DNA of 28,019 bases from UBA9547 sp044349205. GTDB lineage: Bacteria; Bacteroidota; Bacteroidia; Cytophagales; UBA9547. Positions 1 through 7,027 of the stretch are shown here, piece by piece. The position numbers were made by a program, and so were the translations under genes. Positions within the stretch are counted from its first letter, which is position 1. Every line of letters starts with the position of its first letter. The notes under the pieces were generated by a model, which did not search any database, was not told where the DNA came from, and saw only the letters and a program-made list of their open reading frames with translations. The stretch is taken from positions 1 through 28,019 of the forward strand of contig JBIKRJ010000007.1 of NCBI GenBank assembly GCA_044349205.1. Direction: 5' to 3'.

Positions 1-54
1 AATGCGATGAAAAATGATTTTAGGATGATGGCCAGTGCCACCGTCCTTTTTTGA
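1..54 (+). CDS. Possible C-terminal end of an upstream gene (partial)
   Basis: Frame 1 is open from the window edge to a TGA at 52-54 and reads 17 residues ending in MMASATVLF. The other two forward frames close within the first 20 bases. It would sit about 96 bp before the ATG of the next gene on the same strand. An open stretch this short can arise by chance and no family can be recognised, so this is only a candidate gene tail. Confidence 0.25.
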   Translation, partial: NAMKNDFRMMASATVLF

Positions 55-150
55 ACCTATCTTCTTTCATTTGTAATCGACCAAAATGTATGCTGACAAA
101 TCGGGCTTTGTCGTAAATTGACCGAAATTCAAAATCCAATAGGCCATTTT

Positions 151-1335
151 ATGTCCCTGCGCCAAATCTTTTTACGAAACCGGCATTTTCTACTTCTGTT
201 GCTTTTGTTTGGCATCGTAAATGTGGTGTTTTATCTAAAGCTTGGTGTACGTATAGCCAACGATTCCTTTCGCTACCAAGGCTATGCCGACCTAATGATG
301 AACCAAGGCACCCTCTACCAACCTCACAATTTTTGGTACATATCGTATGTCCTTTTCACCGTGGCTACCAAATTTGTTTCCGACCAATGGTTGCATCTTG
401 TCCTCTTTCAAATTGCTTTGAGTGCTGTGAGCATTGCCGCGTTGTATCATTTGTCGCGCTTGCTTTTCAATGACAAACAAGTGGCATTTTTAACAGCCGC
501 ACTGTATTTGGCTTTCTTCGAAATCTCGAGCTGGAATTTTTATATTCTGGTCGAATCCTTTTACGCCAGCATCTTGTGCATTTGCTTGTACTGCATTGCA
601 AATGCGTATTTCAAAACCACCCTTCCCCGTATTGCTTTGGCCACATTTACCACCCTAGTTGCTTTGTTTACCAAACCCACAGGCATCGCACTTTTGGCAG
701 GTATTTTGGTCTTTTTTGCTTTCTTAAAATGGGAATGGCTGAAAAAATTCAAGTGGGTAAACACCTCGCTGTTTTTGTTGGTTGTGGTGCTTGGGTTTTT
801 ACTGCTGAATAAGATGCTGGAATCTTTTACGCTTATAGAAAATTACCAACTTGGCGAAATTGTTTTTGGCATCACCACTTTGCCCAATTATCCTTCCTAC
901 GATTTGATGGTAGTGGAAGTACCACAAGCGGTAAAAGAAACGGTTGCACCCAACTTATCGCCCATACCACGCACCATTACCTTTTTTATTGAGCAGCCGA
1001 TATTTTTCCTAAAACTCTGTTTTTTAAAACTATTGTGGTATTTGGCACACATAAAACCGTACTATTCCTGGCTGCACAACTTCTATGTAGCGGGTATGCT
1101 TTACCCAATGTATATTTTCTACTGCCATTCACTTACAAAAAAATCGGCGATATCGCCAATTAAAATCCTTTTTACCACACTCATTTTGTTCAACTGCCTC
1201 ATTGTTTCTCTCACCTCCGAAGACTGGGACGGAAGATTTATCATACCCATTTTGCCTCCCCTATTTGTGTTGGGAACCAAAGGGCTAGTCGATTTTGCCA
1301 GAGGCATTAAAAAGCGTAACGAAGCTGCGATTTGA
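151..1335 (+). CDS. Multi-spanning membrane protein, GT-C/ArnT-like glycosyltransferase family
   Basis: An integral inner-membrane protein of about 394 residues with roughly ten hydrophobic segments, the first just after the N-terminus. The first periplasmic loop carries an acidic stretch (ANDSFRY), and a later segment has LVES. This layout resembles GT-C fold transferases of the ArnT/PMT type, which use a lipid-linked sugar donor and an acidic residue in the first outside loop. The donor and acceptor cannot be told. I chose the ATG at 151; an in-frame TTG at 118 would add 11 residues with no better signal. The last 29 bp overlap the 3' end of the convergent gene at 1307. It could also be a membrane protein of unknown function without transferase activity. 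Confidence 0.6.
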   Translation: MSLRQIFLRNRHFLLLLLLFGIVNVVFYLKLGVRIANDSFRYQGYADLMMNQGTLYQPHNFWYISYVLFTVATKFVSDQWLHLVLFQIALSAVSIAALYHLSRLLFNDKQVAFLTAALYLAFFEISSWNFYILVESFYASILCICLYCIANAYFKTTLPRIALATFTTLVALFTKPTGIALLAGILVFFAFLKWEWLKKFKWVNTSLFLLVVVLGFLLLNKMLESFTLIENYQLGEIVFGITTLPNYPSYDLMVVEVPQAVKETVAPNLSPIPRTITFFIEQPIFFLKLCFLKLLWYLAHIKPYYSWLHNFYVAGMLYPMYIFYCHSLTKKSAISPIKILFTTLILFNCLIVSLTSEDWDGRFIIPILPPLFVLGTKGLVDFARGIKKRNEAAI

Positions 1336-3391
1336 TTTCAGAACGGATGTTGCCCAATACCTGCTCATACCCCGAACCCACTTCCTCCCTATCGAAGTAG
1401 GTGGTACGACCGTATTTTAGCCAAAATGTAAGCCGGTTTGTCAAATTTATTTTGGTTACAATGTATTGGCGCATACCCTTTCCTGTAAAAAAGGGAAAAC
1501 TAAAAGCATACAAGACATCCTTTTCATACATGTACTGGCGGTTTTCGAAGTCATCTGTATCGAAAAGCGAGCAACGCAAACTAACATCTATTTTTCTTCC
1601 ATCGTACCCAAAATCTTGTGCTATCATAGCACCTTTAGAACCAATACCTTCTTTGAAATAGCTACTTTGCTGAAAGCGCGATTTTAGATAAAAATGCTTG
1701 TCGACCTTGTATTCAAACTGTGCCATGTAAAACTTGCGGGTGTGCGAAACAAGGTATTTCTCTTCCTGAGCCGAAAGCGCATCCATCTCTTTGGTTTCGG
1801 TTCGAAATTGCGCTATAAATAAAGTTTTTTTGTTGAATTTATGACGCAAAACCAACATCTGCTCGTTACCCGACGAGGGCGCAGAGACCCTGTATTTCAA
1901 CCACGGAAATATATAAAGATCATAAAAAGCACAAAGTTCTGTTTTGTTGCTCAATCTGATTTTTATGCCCCAATACAATCCCTTTTCGTTTGAATTATTG
2001 AAATTTTCGCCAAAAGAGTTGCCATAAGGTGTGTGCAAATTGGGCGCATAATTTCGATACACCAACGATACATCTACCCTTGAACCCAAAGACACAAGCG
2101 CGCCCTGCACTATTCCTTTTCCGCCCGAAAGACTTGTAGCGGCTTCGCCAAAAAGACTAATATTTTTGAGGAAATAACTATAGTAAAGGCTGTAATTAGA
2201 GTTTGCCCCTCCCTTAAAATCATGAAAATTGTAAAAGCCTTTTGCTGGTAGTAGTATTTTGTCATATTCCAACCTCAAAAGATTCGCGCCAACTTGAAAA
2301 TTATTATTAATTGATTGATAATTGGCATTCAATCCGTAAGCGGTTTCCTGTACTGTTTTCCGTGCCGCCATTTCGGTAGCTGTACGGTGCAACCCTGTGT
2401 AGCGAAGCGTGGCCAAATCATCGTTGGAAATAGAATCGGCATATTGAATGCTACCGTCGATGTATTTATGAGAAAAAAAGGGCGTAATCTCCACCCGATT
2501 CAAATCGAAAGTGATTGCCGTTCCCCGAAAATAGCCTGTTTCCAAAACAGAAGAATAGGGACGAATGCCTGTCGAATTTCGCCTTGCAGCCAAAATGGTT
2601 TCCGAACCTTTTCCTAAGAAAAAACCTCCCGACAATACCAATCCTTGCCCGTATTGCAACTGATAATCTCCTATTGCCCAACGTTTTATTCGGCCTAAAT
2701 TGTACAAGACTGCATGCGCCGAAACAAAATCGGGACCATATTTTTTTTGGTCAACATCGTACTTCCATTTTTCACCCGCATCTTTTTCAGAAGTAAAACC
2801 AAAACTGTAGCGATTGAATTTTTGAAACCGATAACGCATATACAAATTGTGTGGTCCACCCTCGTATGCTGAGGTTTTGCCGTTTTGTGACAGATAACCA
2901 TGGGGTCTTTCAACGTCCAAAGCATGCCGAAAAATGAGGTATCGTTGGTCGGGCTGTCGCAAGTCCTTCTTTATGCCTTTCCAAGTACCTGCATCTGAAT
3001 TTATTTTAACAAAATGTAACAACTGCTGTAAAGTTTCCAAATCCAAACTTTCGATAGTCTGCAACTCGTACACCGAAATATAAAGGCCATTTTGTTGTCT
3101 GTGTGCTAAAATATCGGCAATTTGATGATTGGCCAGAAGATACAAATTGGCCAATTCGTCGGCGCTGGCAGTGTTTAAATCAAGCGGGTTTTGGTAAAAT
3201 TGGGAAAGCGATTCATAAAAATCTTGGTAGGGCACATCGGCTGTTTGTTGCTGGCGGTACAGCTTCGAAATCAATAATTCGATATCGTGGGAAGATTTTT
3301 CAATTTCTTGGGTAAATCCATTGTGGCCAAATCCCAATATTAAATAAAAGATAAGTGACGCTGAGAAAGGAAAAAATCGCTTATTTCGCAA
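1307..3391 (-). CDS. Secreted helix-hairpin-helix protein with outer-membrane beta-barrel-like region
   Basis: A 694-residue exported protein. Residues 1-28 are a signal peptide (basic start, hydrophobic core, cleavage near FTQ). Residues 69-128 form a ComEA-like helix-hairpin-helix pair (PLDLNTASADEL followed by a second hairpin around ELQTIESLD). The remaining ~560 residues alternate polar and aromatic residues in beta-strand style and end in RYAF; a C-terminal Phe is typical of outer-membrane barrels. ComEA-type domains bind DNA in competence, but in this Bacteroidota architecture the role is not established. The start codon is TTG: no in-frame ATG or GTG would keep the signal peptide, and a stop lies just upstream. 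It is divergent from the coiled-coil gene at 3427 and overlaps the gene at 151-1335 tail to tail by 29 bp. Confidence 0.65.
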   Translation of the reverse strand: MRNKRFFPFSASLIFYLILGFGHNGFTQEIEKSSHDIELLISKLYRQQQTADVPYQDFYESLSQFYQNPLDLNTASADELANLYLLANHQIADILAHRQQNGLYISVYELQTIESLDLETLQQLLHFVKINSDAGTWKGIKKDLRQPDQRYLIFRHALDVERPHGYLSQNGKTSAYEGGPHNLYMRYRFQKFNRYSFGFTSEKDAGEKWKYDVDQKKYGPDFVSAHAVLYNLGRIKRWAIGDYQLQYGQGLVLSGGFFLGKGSETILAARRNSTGIRPYSSVLETGYFRGTAITFDLNRVEITPFFSHKYIDGSIQYADSISNDDLATLRYTGLHRTATEMAARKTVQETAYGLNANYQSINNNFQVGANLLRLEYDKILLPAKGFYNFHDFKGGANSNYSLYYSYFLKNISLFGEAATSLSGGKGIVQGALVSLGSRVDVSLVYRNYAPNLHTPYGNSFGENFNNSNEKGLYWGIKIRLSNKTELCAFYDLYIFPWLKYRVSAPSSGNEQMLVLRHKFNKKTLFIAQFRTETKEMDALSAQEEKYLVSHTRKFYMAQFEYKVDKHFYLKSRFQQSSYFKEGIGSKGAMIAQDFGYDGRKIDVSLRCSLFDTDDFENRQYMYEKDVLYAFSFPFFTGKGMRQYIVTKINLTNRLTFWLKYGRTTYFDREEVGSGYEQVLGNIRSEIKSQLRYAF

Positions 3392-3426
3392 TTAAAATTA
3401 GATAAACACCTCAAATTTAAATTAAA

Positions 3427-4350
3427 ATGGAAAACGGAAAAAAATCATATTCTACTTATTTCTTAATCGGGTTGATTATTGTCCAATTTGGCGTAATTGG
3501 GTATTTGATTGTCTCGAACAACAACAAAAAAACTGAAATAGAAGAGTTAACCACCACTGTAGATGTAAAGGATGCCGAAATAGTGGCTAGAATCAATTCT
3601 TTAGATAGCTTGACGGTGGAATACGACCGTATAAGGTTAGAGCGTGAGGCTTTGGGACTAAGCAACGACTCCCTAAACATGCAGCTTGACGAATTGAAAA
3701 AGTTCAAAGAAAGGGCATTGGCGGCTGGTAAAATCAGCGCGCGCGACAAGCGTTTGATGGAAAATATGATTGCCAAAATGCGCCAAGATTTGATTGTCAA
3801 AGACCAGGAAATTGCGCAATTGAAATCCGACAAGCAACTATTGGAGGGTCAAGTGGCTGACCTAAACAGCGAAAAATCTAAATTGGGCGATTCGCTCTCG
3901 GGTGTTTCTTCTGCGAAAAAAGACCTTGAAAACCAATTGTCGTATGCCTCGATACTAAAAGCACAAAATTTTGTGATTACCGCTTTGAAAGAAAATGGCA
4001 AAGAATTTACAGAAGAGGAATACAAAAGCAAAAAAATATCCCAGATGAAAATCAGTTTTACTTTGTCAGACAACAAAGCCGCAAAACATGGCAATAGAGA
4101 TTTCTTTGTGTCGATTGTACCACCTTCTGGCGAAACGTTTTCCGACCCTATGAATGGTGGTGGCAACCTTACTACTGCCGAAGGCGAAACTAAAGCCTAC
4201 ACTTTCAAACAAAGTGCCGTTTTCACCAACTCCAACGAAAAAATCACATTCCTGATTCCCAAAGGCTTCAATTACGTTGCCGGGCAATATGGTGTGCATG
4301 TGTACGCCGACGGGTATGACATTGGACACGGAAAATTCTCTGTAAGATAA
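3427..4350 (+). CDS. Membrane-anchored coiled-coil protein of unknown function
   Basis: A 307-residue protein that I cannot assign to a named family. One transmembrane helix lies at about residues 10-30 (FLIGLIIVQFGVIGYLIV), suggesting a type II anchor with the bulk outside the cytoplasm. Residues about 33-170 are a long, charged heptad-rich coiled coil. Residues about 175-307 are a globular, probably beta-rich domain containing FFVSIVPPSGE and ending GHGKFSVR. The coiled coil suggests oligomerisation or a spacer between the inner membrane and a periplasmic partner. It is monocistronic: it is divergent from the gene at 3391 across 35 bp and is followed by a strong hairpin terminator. The gene call is secure; the function is unknown. 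Confidence 0.8.
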   Translation: MENGKKSYSTYFLIGLIIVQFGVIGYLIVSNNNKKTEIEELTTTVDVKDAEIVARINSLDSLTVEYDRIRLEREALGLSNDSLNMQLDELKKFKERALAAGKISARDKRLMENMIAKMRQDLIVKDQEIAQLKSDKQLLEGQVADLNSEKSKLGDSLSGVSSAKKDLENQLSYASILKAQNFVITALKENGKEFTEEEYKSKKISQMKISFTLSDNKAAKHGNRDFFVSIVPPSGETFSDPMNGGGNLTTAEGETKAYTFKQSAVFTNSNEKITFLIPKGFNYVAGQYGVHVYADGYDIGHGKFSVR

Positions 4351-4360
4351 AGCCCTTCTA

Positions 4361-4396
4361 GGTTCAGCCTTGTGGTAATGCAAGGCTGAACCTTTT
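4361..4396 (+). terminator. Rho-independent terminator after the coiled-coil gene
   Basis: A perfect 12-bp stem (GGTTCAGCCTTG at 4361-4372 with its complement at 4381-4392) closes an 8-base loop and is followed by TTTTAATTTTT on the plus strand. The minus side lacks a T-run, so it chiefly terminates the coiled-coil gene. It also separates it from the convergent operon ending at 4395. Confidence 0.85.
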
Positions 4397-5171
4397 AATT
4401 TTTAGCTTGAATATCACTCGAAATTTTTTGGTAAAGTTCCTGCCACTCTTCCTTGTTTTCCAATAGCGAAAGGTGTTTTTGTATGGTAGCATAGTCGGCT
4501 CTTAGTGCTGGTCCCGTTTGGGCATTTTCAGGGCCTAAATCAAAGGTTTTGCGAGCTGTTTCTTCAATTAAATTTTTTAGAAGGTCGAAGGGCATTCCTT
4601 GTTCTTGCAACAAATCGTGGGCTATCCGATACAGGTGGTTGGAAAAATTGCATGCAAAAACGGCCGAAAGGTGCAAGCACAATCTTTGCTCGGAACTCAT
4701 AAAATAAGGCAATGCCCCCATTTTAGTGGTAATATTTTCCAAAAACGCTTCCGCTTCTTCGGTATTGGCTTCAAGGCACACAGGAAGTCCTTCAAAGGTT
4801 ACTTTACGACTGGCTGTGAAAGTTTGCAACGGATAAAATACGCCATAGTCAGCCTCCTCACGCGCAATTATATCCATAGGGGTAGCCCCCGAACAATGTA
4901 CGAGCAGACTCCCAATGGGCAGCAACAATTCGTCGGCTACATCGGCAATCGCATCGTCGCTCACACACAGGAAAAACAAATTGGCCGCACTGTCCGAAAA
5001 ATCTAGCTCGGAGGTGGCACGCGCATCGTACAATTTGGAAGTGAGGGCTTTTGCATGCTGAATGTTTCTACTATAAAGTTCCGAAACGCGTAAACCACAT
5101 TTCTCGAAATTGACAGAAAGATGCTGCGCCAAATTTCCCGTGCCAATGATTGAAATAAGCGGAAAAGCCAT
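4395..5171 (-). CDS. Rossmann-like / DUF2520 domain protein
   Basis: A 258-residue cytosolic protein with an N-terminal dinucleotide-binding fold of the F420/NADP oxidoreductase type. The glycine motif GTGNLAQ is at residues 10-16, with the further strand motifs FFLCVSDDAI and VHCSGAT before residue 100. The helical C-terminal half carries the DUF2520-typical GVFYPLQTFT and a helix with HLSAVFACNFSNHL. Family members resemble ketopantoate reductases and hydroxyacid dehydrogenases, but their substrate is not established. Its ATG begins one base after the ftsE stop codon, so it is the last gene of the operon transaldolase / unknown / ftsE / DUF2520. The length is normal for the family. Confidence 0.85.
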   Translation of the reverse strand: MAFPLISIIGTGNLAQHLSVNFEKCGLRVSELYSRNIQHAKALTSKLYDARATSELDFSDSAANLFFLCVSDDAIADVADELLLPIGSLLVHCSGATPMDIIAREEADYGVFYPLQTFTASRKVTFEGLPVCLEANTEEAEAFLENITTKMGALPYFMSSEQRLCLHLSAVFACNFSNHLYRIAHDLLQEQGMPFDLLKNLIEETARKTFDLGPENAQTGPALRADYATIQKHLSLLENKEEWQELYQKISSDIQAKN

Positions 5172-5172
5172 C

Positions 5173-5862
5173 TTAGGAAAGATTTACTCTTTCTTCTATC
5201 CTGCCATCTTTACACTCGAGCACGCGGGCAGGGAATTGCTTTAAAAAAGCAAGATTGTGGGTAGCCATTAGTACGGCAGTACCACTTTTATTTATTTCAA
5301 GAAAAAGCTTCATAATACCTTCCGCCACCTCAGGATCTAAGTTTCCTGTAGGCTCGTCGGCAATTAAAATAGTGGGCTCGTTCAACAAAGCGCGCGCTAT
5401 GACCACCCGTTGTTGTTCGCCACCCGAAAGTTGCAAAGGATACTTTTCCAAACTTGAACTGAGCCCCACGCGCAACAATACATCGGTAACGCGCGCCTTC
5501 ATTTTACCTTTTTGGGTCCACCCGGTAGCCCTCAATACAAAATACAAATTCTCTGCTACGGTGCGGTCTGAAAGTAATTGAAAATCTTGAAACACAATTC
5601 CAATCTTTCTTCTGAGCAAAGGCACTTGAGAAGATTTCAATTTCAACAAATCGAAGCCAGCCACATAAGCCATGCCGCTGTTTACTTTAATATCGGCATA
5701 AATACTTTTCATCAGGGTAGATTTGCCGCTACCAGTACGCCCTACCAAATACACAAACTCGCCTTTCGAAAGCATGAAGCTAACATCGTTCAAGACAGGC
5801 TTCGTATCGTAAAACACGTTTACGTCTTTGTACTGAAGTATTGGTTCGCTTGAAAATTCCAT
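5173..5862 (-). CDS. ftsE: Cell division ATP-binding protein FtsE
   Basis: A 229-residue ABC ATPase. All hallmarks are present: Walker A GRTGSGKST at residues 41-49, Q-loop Gln92, signature LSGGEQ at 145-150, Walker B ILIADE with catalytic Glu170, D-loop GNLD, and switch His202 (MATHN). The length and the DEPTGNLD form match FtsE, the cytoplasmic ATPase that works with the FtsX permease. Together they control septal peptidoglycan hydrolysis. ftsX is not beside it; the neighbours are a 70-residue unknown protein 3 bp upstream and a DUF2520 gene 1 bp downstream. A LolD/MacB-type lipoprotein transporter ATPase is the main alternative, since these families are close in sequence. Confidence 0.85.
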   Translation of the reverse strand: MEFSSEPILQYKDVNVFYDTKPVLNDVSFMLSKGEFVYLVGRTGSGKSTLMKSIYADIKVNSGMAYVAGFDLLKLKSSQVPLLRRKIGIVFQDFQLLSDRTVAENLYFVLRATGWTQKGKMKARVTDVLLRVGLSSSLEKYPLQLSGGEQQRVVIARALLNEPTILIADEPTGNLDPEVAEGIMKLFLEINKSGTAVLMATHNLAFLKQFPARVLECKDGRIEERVNLS

Positions 5863-5865
5863 CTT

Positions 5866-6078
5866 CTAATCGGTTTTTAAGGCGAGCGGTTGCAACTTGC
5901 CAAATTCAAGACTGTCAATTATTTGGCGCAAATCATCTTCTTTTCCCTCCAGCCCATATTTGTCTAAGTTTTTTAAGGGACGATCGGCACGAAAATAGGC
6001 TATCAAGACAAAATCATTGTCCCTGAGTTGTATGTAATCAGGAATTTTTGCTTTGCCCTTTACCTTGATGATGTACAT
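5866..6078 (-). CDS. Small conserved-looking protein in the ftsE operon
   Basis: A 70-residue protein that I do not recognise. It starts with an ATG 6 bp after the transaldolase stop and ends 3 bp before the ftsE ATG, so its place in the operon supports it as a real gene. The sequence has a short beta-type opening (MYIIKVKGKAKIPDYIQLRD), a middle with FVLIAYFRADRPLKN and a charged helix around EDDLRQIIDSL. There is no signal peptide or membrane segment, and no cysteine or histidine cluster. It is probably cytosolic. Confidence 0.65.
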   Translation of the reverse strand: MYIIKVKGKAKIPDYIQLRDNDFVLIAYFRADRPLKNLDKYGLEGKEDDLRQIIDSLEFGKLQPLALKTD

Positions 6079-6084
6079 CGAAAA

Positions 6085-6741
6085 CTAACTATTGACTTTT
6101 TTGTGGTCGGCCAAAAATTTCTCCAACCCTATGTCGGTGAGTGGGTGCTTCAACAAACCAGTGATCACATTCAATGGACAAGTCGCAACATCGGCCCCAA
6201 TTTCAGCCGACTTGATGAGGTGTATGGTATGACGAATAGAGGCCGCCAAAATTTGGGTGGGATAGCCATAGTTGTCATATATGAGGCGAATTTGTTCTAT
6301 AAGCTTCAGTCCATCGTAAGTCACATCGTCCAAACGGCCAATAAAAGGTGACATATAAGTAGCGCCCGCTTTGGCTGCCAAAAGAGCTTGACCTGCAGAA
6401 AATACCAAGGTGCAATTAGTCCTAATTTCGCGTTGTGAAAAGTATTTGATAGCCCTTACGCCATCTTTTATCATCGGGACTTTGACCACAATTTTCTCGT
6501 CAATTTCGGCCAGTTCCTCGCCCTCGCGAATGATATTTTGATAATCGGTGGCGATGACTTCAGCACTCACATTGTCGTCTACAATGTTGCAAATGGCTTT
6601 GTAATGGCCGAAAACTTTGTCTTTTCCCGAAATACCTTCTTTTGCCATCAAAGATGGATTGGTTGTGACGCCGTCCAAAACACCCAATTCTTGGGCTTCT
6701 CGTATCTCGTTCAGGTTGGCTGTGTCAATAAAGAATTTCAT
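6085..6741 (-). CDS. tal: Small transaldolase (TalC / fructose-6-phosphate aldolase family)
   Basis: A 218-residue TIM-barrel class I aldolase. The N-terminus MKFFIDTANLNEI and the motif DGVTTNPSL are diagnostic, and the Schiff-base lysine is Lys87 in VVKVPM. Two positions separate the activities in this family. Fructose-6-phosphate aldolase has Gln and Tyr, while transaldolase has Glu and Phe. Here they are Glu61 (SAEVIATD) and Phe133 (MSPFIGRLDD), so I predict transaldolase, which moves a dihydroxyacetone unit in the pentose phosphate pathway. The gene leads the operon continuing to ftsE. Automatic annotation will often name it fructose-6-phosphate aldolase. Confidence 0.85.
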   Translation of the reverse strand: MKFFIDTANLNEIREAQELGVLDGVTTNPSLMAKEGISGKDKVFGHYKAICNIVDDNVSAEVIATDYQNIIREGEELAEIDEKIVVKVPMIKDGVRAIKYFSQREIRTNCTLVFSAGQALLAAKAGATYMSPFIGRLDDVTYDGLKLIEQIRLIYDNYGYPTQILAASIRHTIHLIKSAEIGADVATCPLNVITGLLKHPLTDIGLEKFLADHKKVNS

Positions 6742-6837
6742 GCTGATTTAAGATATTATTAAATATATAGATAAGTACCGAGAGAAGAATCGATTTGAAT
6801 GAAAATATTGTTCTTCAAGGTGAAAAGAGGCAATGAA

Positions 6838-6931
6838 AAAGGCAAATCGAACATCGCACCGCTACAACCACCTACCCTTGCTCGCTTCCGCACCTGGGGG
6901 ATTCAGCAGGAGCTGGTCGTGCCGATTTGCC
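6838..6931 (-). ncRNA. ffs: Small signal recognition particle RNA (4.5S-type)
   Basis: Read on the minus strand, this is a ~91-94 nt rod-shaped RNA. The ends pair perfectly (GGCAAAUCG with CGAUUUGCC) and the next helix pairs GCAC with GUGC. The tip carries the SRP-specific signature CAGGUGCGGAAGCGAGCAAGG, a GGAA tetraloop followed by the asymmetric loop that binds Ffh. A T-run directly follows the closing stem and serves as terminator. The RNA joins Ffh to target membrane-protein ribosomes. The GC pairs next to the tetraloop differ from the commonest UCC/GGA form but keep pairing, as expected for a functional gene. It lies alone between the transaldolase and the deacetylase-like gene. Confidence 0.9.
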
Positions 6932-6935
6932 GTTG

Positions 6936-6966
6936 CAAAGATAGGCAAATGAAATTTGGCTTCAAA
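6936..6966 (-). promoter_or_regulatory. Bacteroidota promoter of ffs
   Basis: On the minus strand, TATCTTTG (6943-6936) matches the -7 consensus TAnnTTTG. It is preceded by a TTTG -33 element (6966-6963) at exactly 19 bp. The -7 box ends four bases before the first base-paired nucleotide of the SRP RNA, consistent with transcription starting at or just before the mature end. Confidence 0.75.
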
Positions 6967-7027
6967 ATAACCCCGAACTTGCAATTCTACACCAAAAAAA
7001 TAGGATAAATAGTGCATTTTATAAAAA

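Noticed and set aside
3412..3419. TAAATTTG on the minus strand as promoter of the helix-hairpin-helix gene
   Set aside because: It fits the -7 consensus, but no TTTG lies 19-21 bp upstream and the region is very AT-rich, so a chance match is likely.
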